From: Acidobacterium capsulatum ATCC 51196
GTDB taxonomy: Bacteria > Acidobacteriota > Terriglobia > Terriglobales > Acidobacteriaceae
NCBI RefSeq assembly: GCF_000022565.1
Contig: NC_012483.1
Coordinates: forward strand, 1,612,001 to 1,676,000
DNA length: 64,000 nucleotides
Reading direction: 5' to 3'
Every line of letters starts with the position of its first letter. The first letter of the stretch is position 1. Shown in pieces: positions 63,868 to 64,000 of the stretch. The notes beneath the pieces are model-generated. The model worked only from the letters and a program-made list of their open reading frames with translations, was not told where the DNA came from and ran no database searches. The position numbers and the translations under genes were made by a program.

Positions 63868-63904
63868 ACCACCGGCTCCCTGAGTCTGGTGGTTTTGCTT
63901 TTTT
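63868..63904 (+). terminator. Attenuator terminator before ilvA
   Basis: ACCACCGG pairs with CTGGTGGT (inner CTC/GAG also pairs), followed by TTTTGCTTTTTT. It ends 25 nt before the ilvA start and 36 nt after the leader stop, so it would stop transcription before ilvA. Confidence 0.75.
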
Positions 63905-63929
63905 GCAGGCAGAAAGAGGAAGACAAGGC

Positions 63930-64000
63930 ATGAGCGTGACACTGCAAGGCATTGAACAGGCGCGGCAGCGCATCAGAAGCAGCATCTATTTTTCGCCTGC
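63930..64000 (+). CDS. ilvA: Threonine ammonia-lyase (start only)
   Basis: The start ATG 63930 has AAGAGGAAG upstream. The 23 complete codons read MSVTLQGIEQARQRIRSSIY then FSP, matching the N-terminal helix of threonine dehydratase/ammonia-lyase (pattern T-L-x-x-I-x-x-A-x-x-R-I-x-x-x-x-x-x-S/T-P). The rest, including the PLP lysine, lies outside the window. It would deaminate threonine to 2-oxobutyrate for isoleucine synthesis. The Ile-rich leader upstream supports the assignment independently. Confidence 0.7.
   Translation, partial: MSVTLQGIEQARQRIRSSIYFSP

Noticed and set aside
63689-63985. 98-codon minus-strand frame over the ilvA leader
   Set aside because: It covers the attenuator and the ilvA start in antisense and shows no domain or ribosome site.

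Overview
The window reads as chromosome of an Acidobacteriaceae-type acidobacterium. It is GC-rich and holds several gene types typical of that group: a TonB-dependent Oar-like receptor with an N-terminal carboxypeptidase-like domain, a PadR regulator overlapping a duplicated MacB/FtsX-type permease with an acidobacterial N-terminal prefix, a GWxTD protein, CRTAC1 (FG-GAP/ASPIC) proteins paired with TPR multiheme cytochromes, huge Asp-box (BNR/sortilin-like) exported proteins and a giant Ig-like lipoprotein. The genus assignment is inference; no rRNA gene is present.

Layout. 1-12.3 kb: exported proteins (signal-peptide fragment, CRTAC1 protein, five-heme TPR cytochrome, three Asp-box proteins, two of them divergent paralogues). 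12.4-16.1 kb: a radical SAM protein convergent with sqdX and sqdB, the two sulfolipid (SQDG) genes. 16.2-17.6 kb: a PIN toxin-antitoxin pair and tRNA-Lys(CTT). 17.6-24.7 kb: envelope proteins, an efflux adaptor with a MacB-like ATPase but no permease, and a DUF1080 protein. 24.7-27.5 kb: purM and purN separated by a Fic toxin-antitoxin pair. 27.5-29.3 kb: a cNMP-binding/DUF1003 membrane protein and an AT-rich gene-free stretch with four 16-bp palindromes. 29.3-35.1 kb: lipA, nadD, rsfS (with a histone-H1-like tail), two TonB-C-domain proteins, murQ. 35.1-40.3 kb: a repeat-rich zone with a ferredoxin-NADP reductase gene, a 1,025-bp IS481-family element and dnaB. 40.3-45.2 kb: purL-purF and a homocysteine methyltransferase. 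45.3-52.1 kb: an OmpA-family protein and the giant repeat lipoprotein. 52.1-56.6 kb: a ribbon-helix-helix protein with tandem palindromic operators, and the PadR-permease pair. 56.8-63.1 kb: a TonB receptor divergent from a GH92 mannosidase. 63.2-64 kb: a DinB/DUF1569-type protein, then an isoleucine-rich leader peptide and attenuator ahead of ilvA.

How genes work together. Four purine genes (purM, purN, purL, purF) lie in two clusters. sqdB and sqdX would make and transfer UDP-sulfoquinovose to diacylglycerol. The TonB receptor and GH92 enzyme, sharing a divergent control region with a LacI-type operator candidate, look like a glycan uptake and degradation unit.

The most unusual signals are non-coding: (1) an Ile-codon leader plus terminator in front of ilvA; (2) a palindromic repeat family with compensatory stem changes, one copy of which lies in frame inside purL and another of which is the target of the IS481 insertion; (3) four GTGAAT-N4-ATTCAC palindromes at 28.5-28.9 kb; (4) two oppositely oriented tandem GTGATATCAC operators between the giant lipoprotein gene and the ribbon-helix-helix gene.
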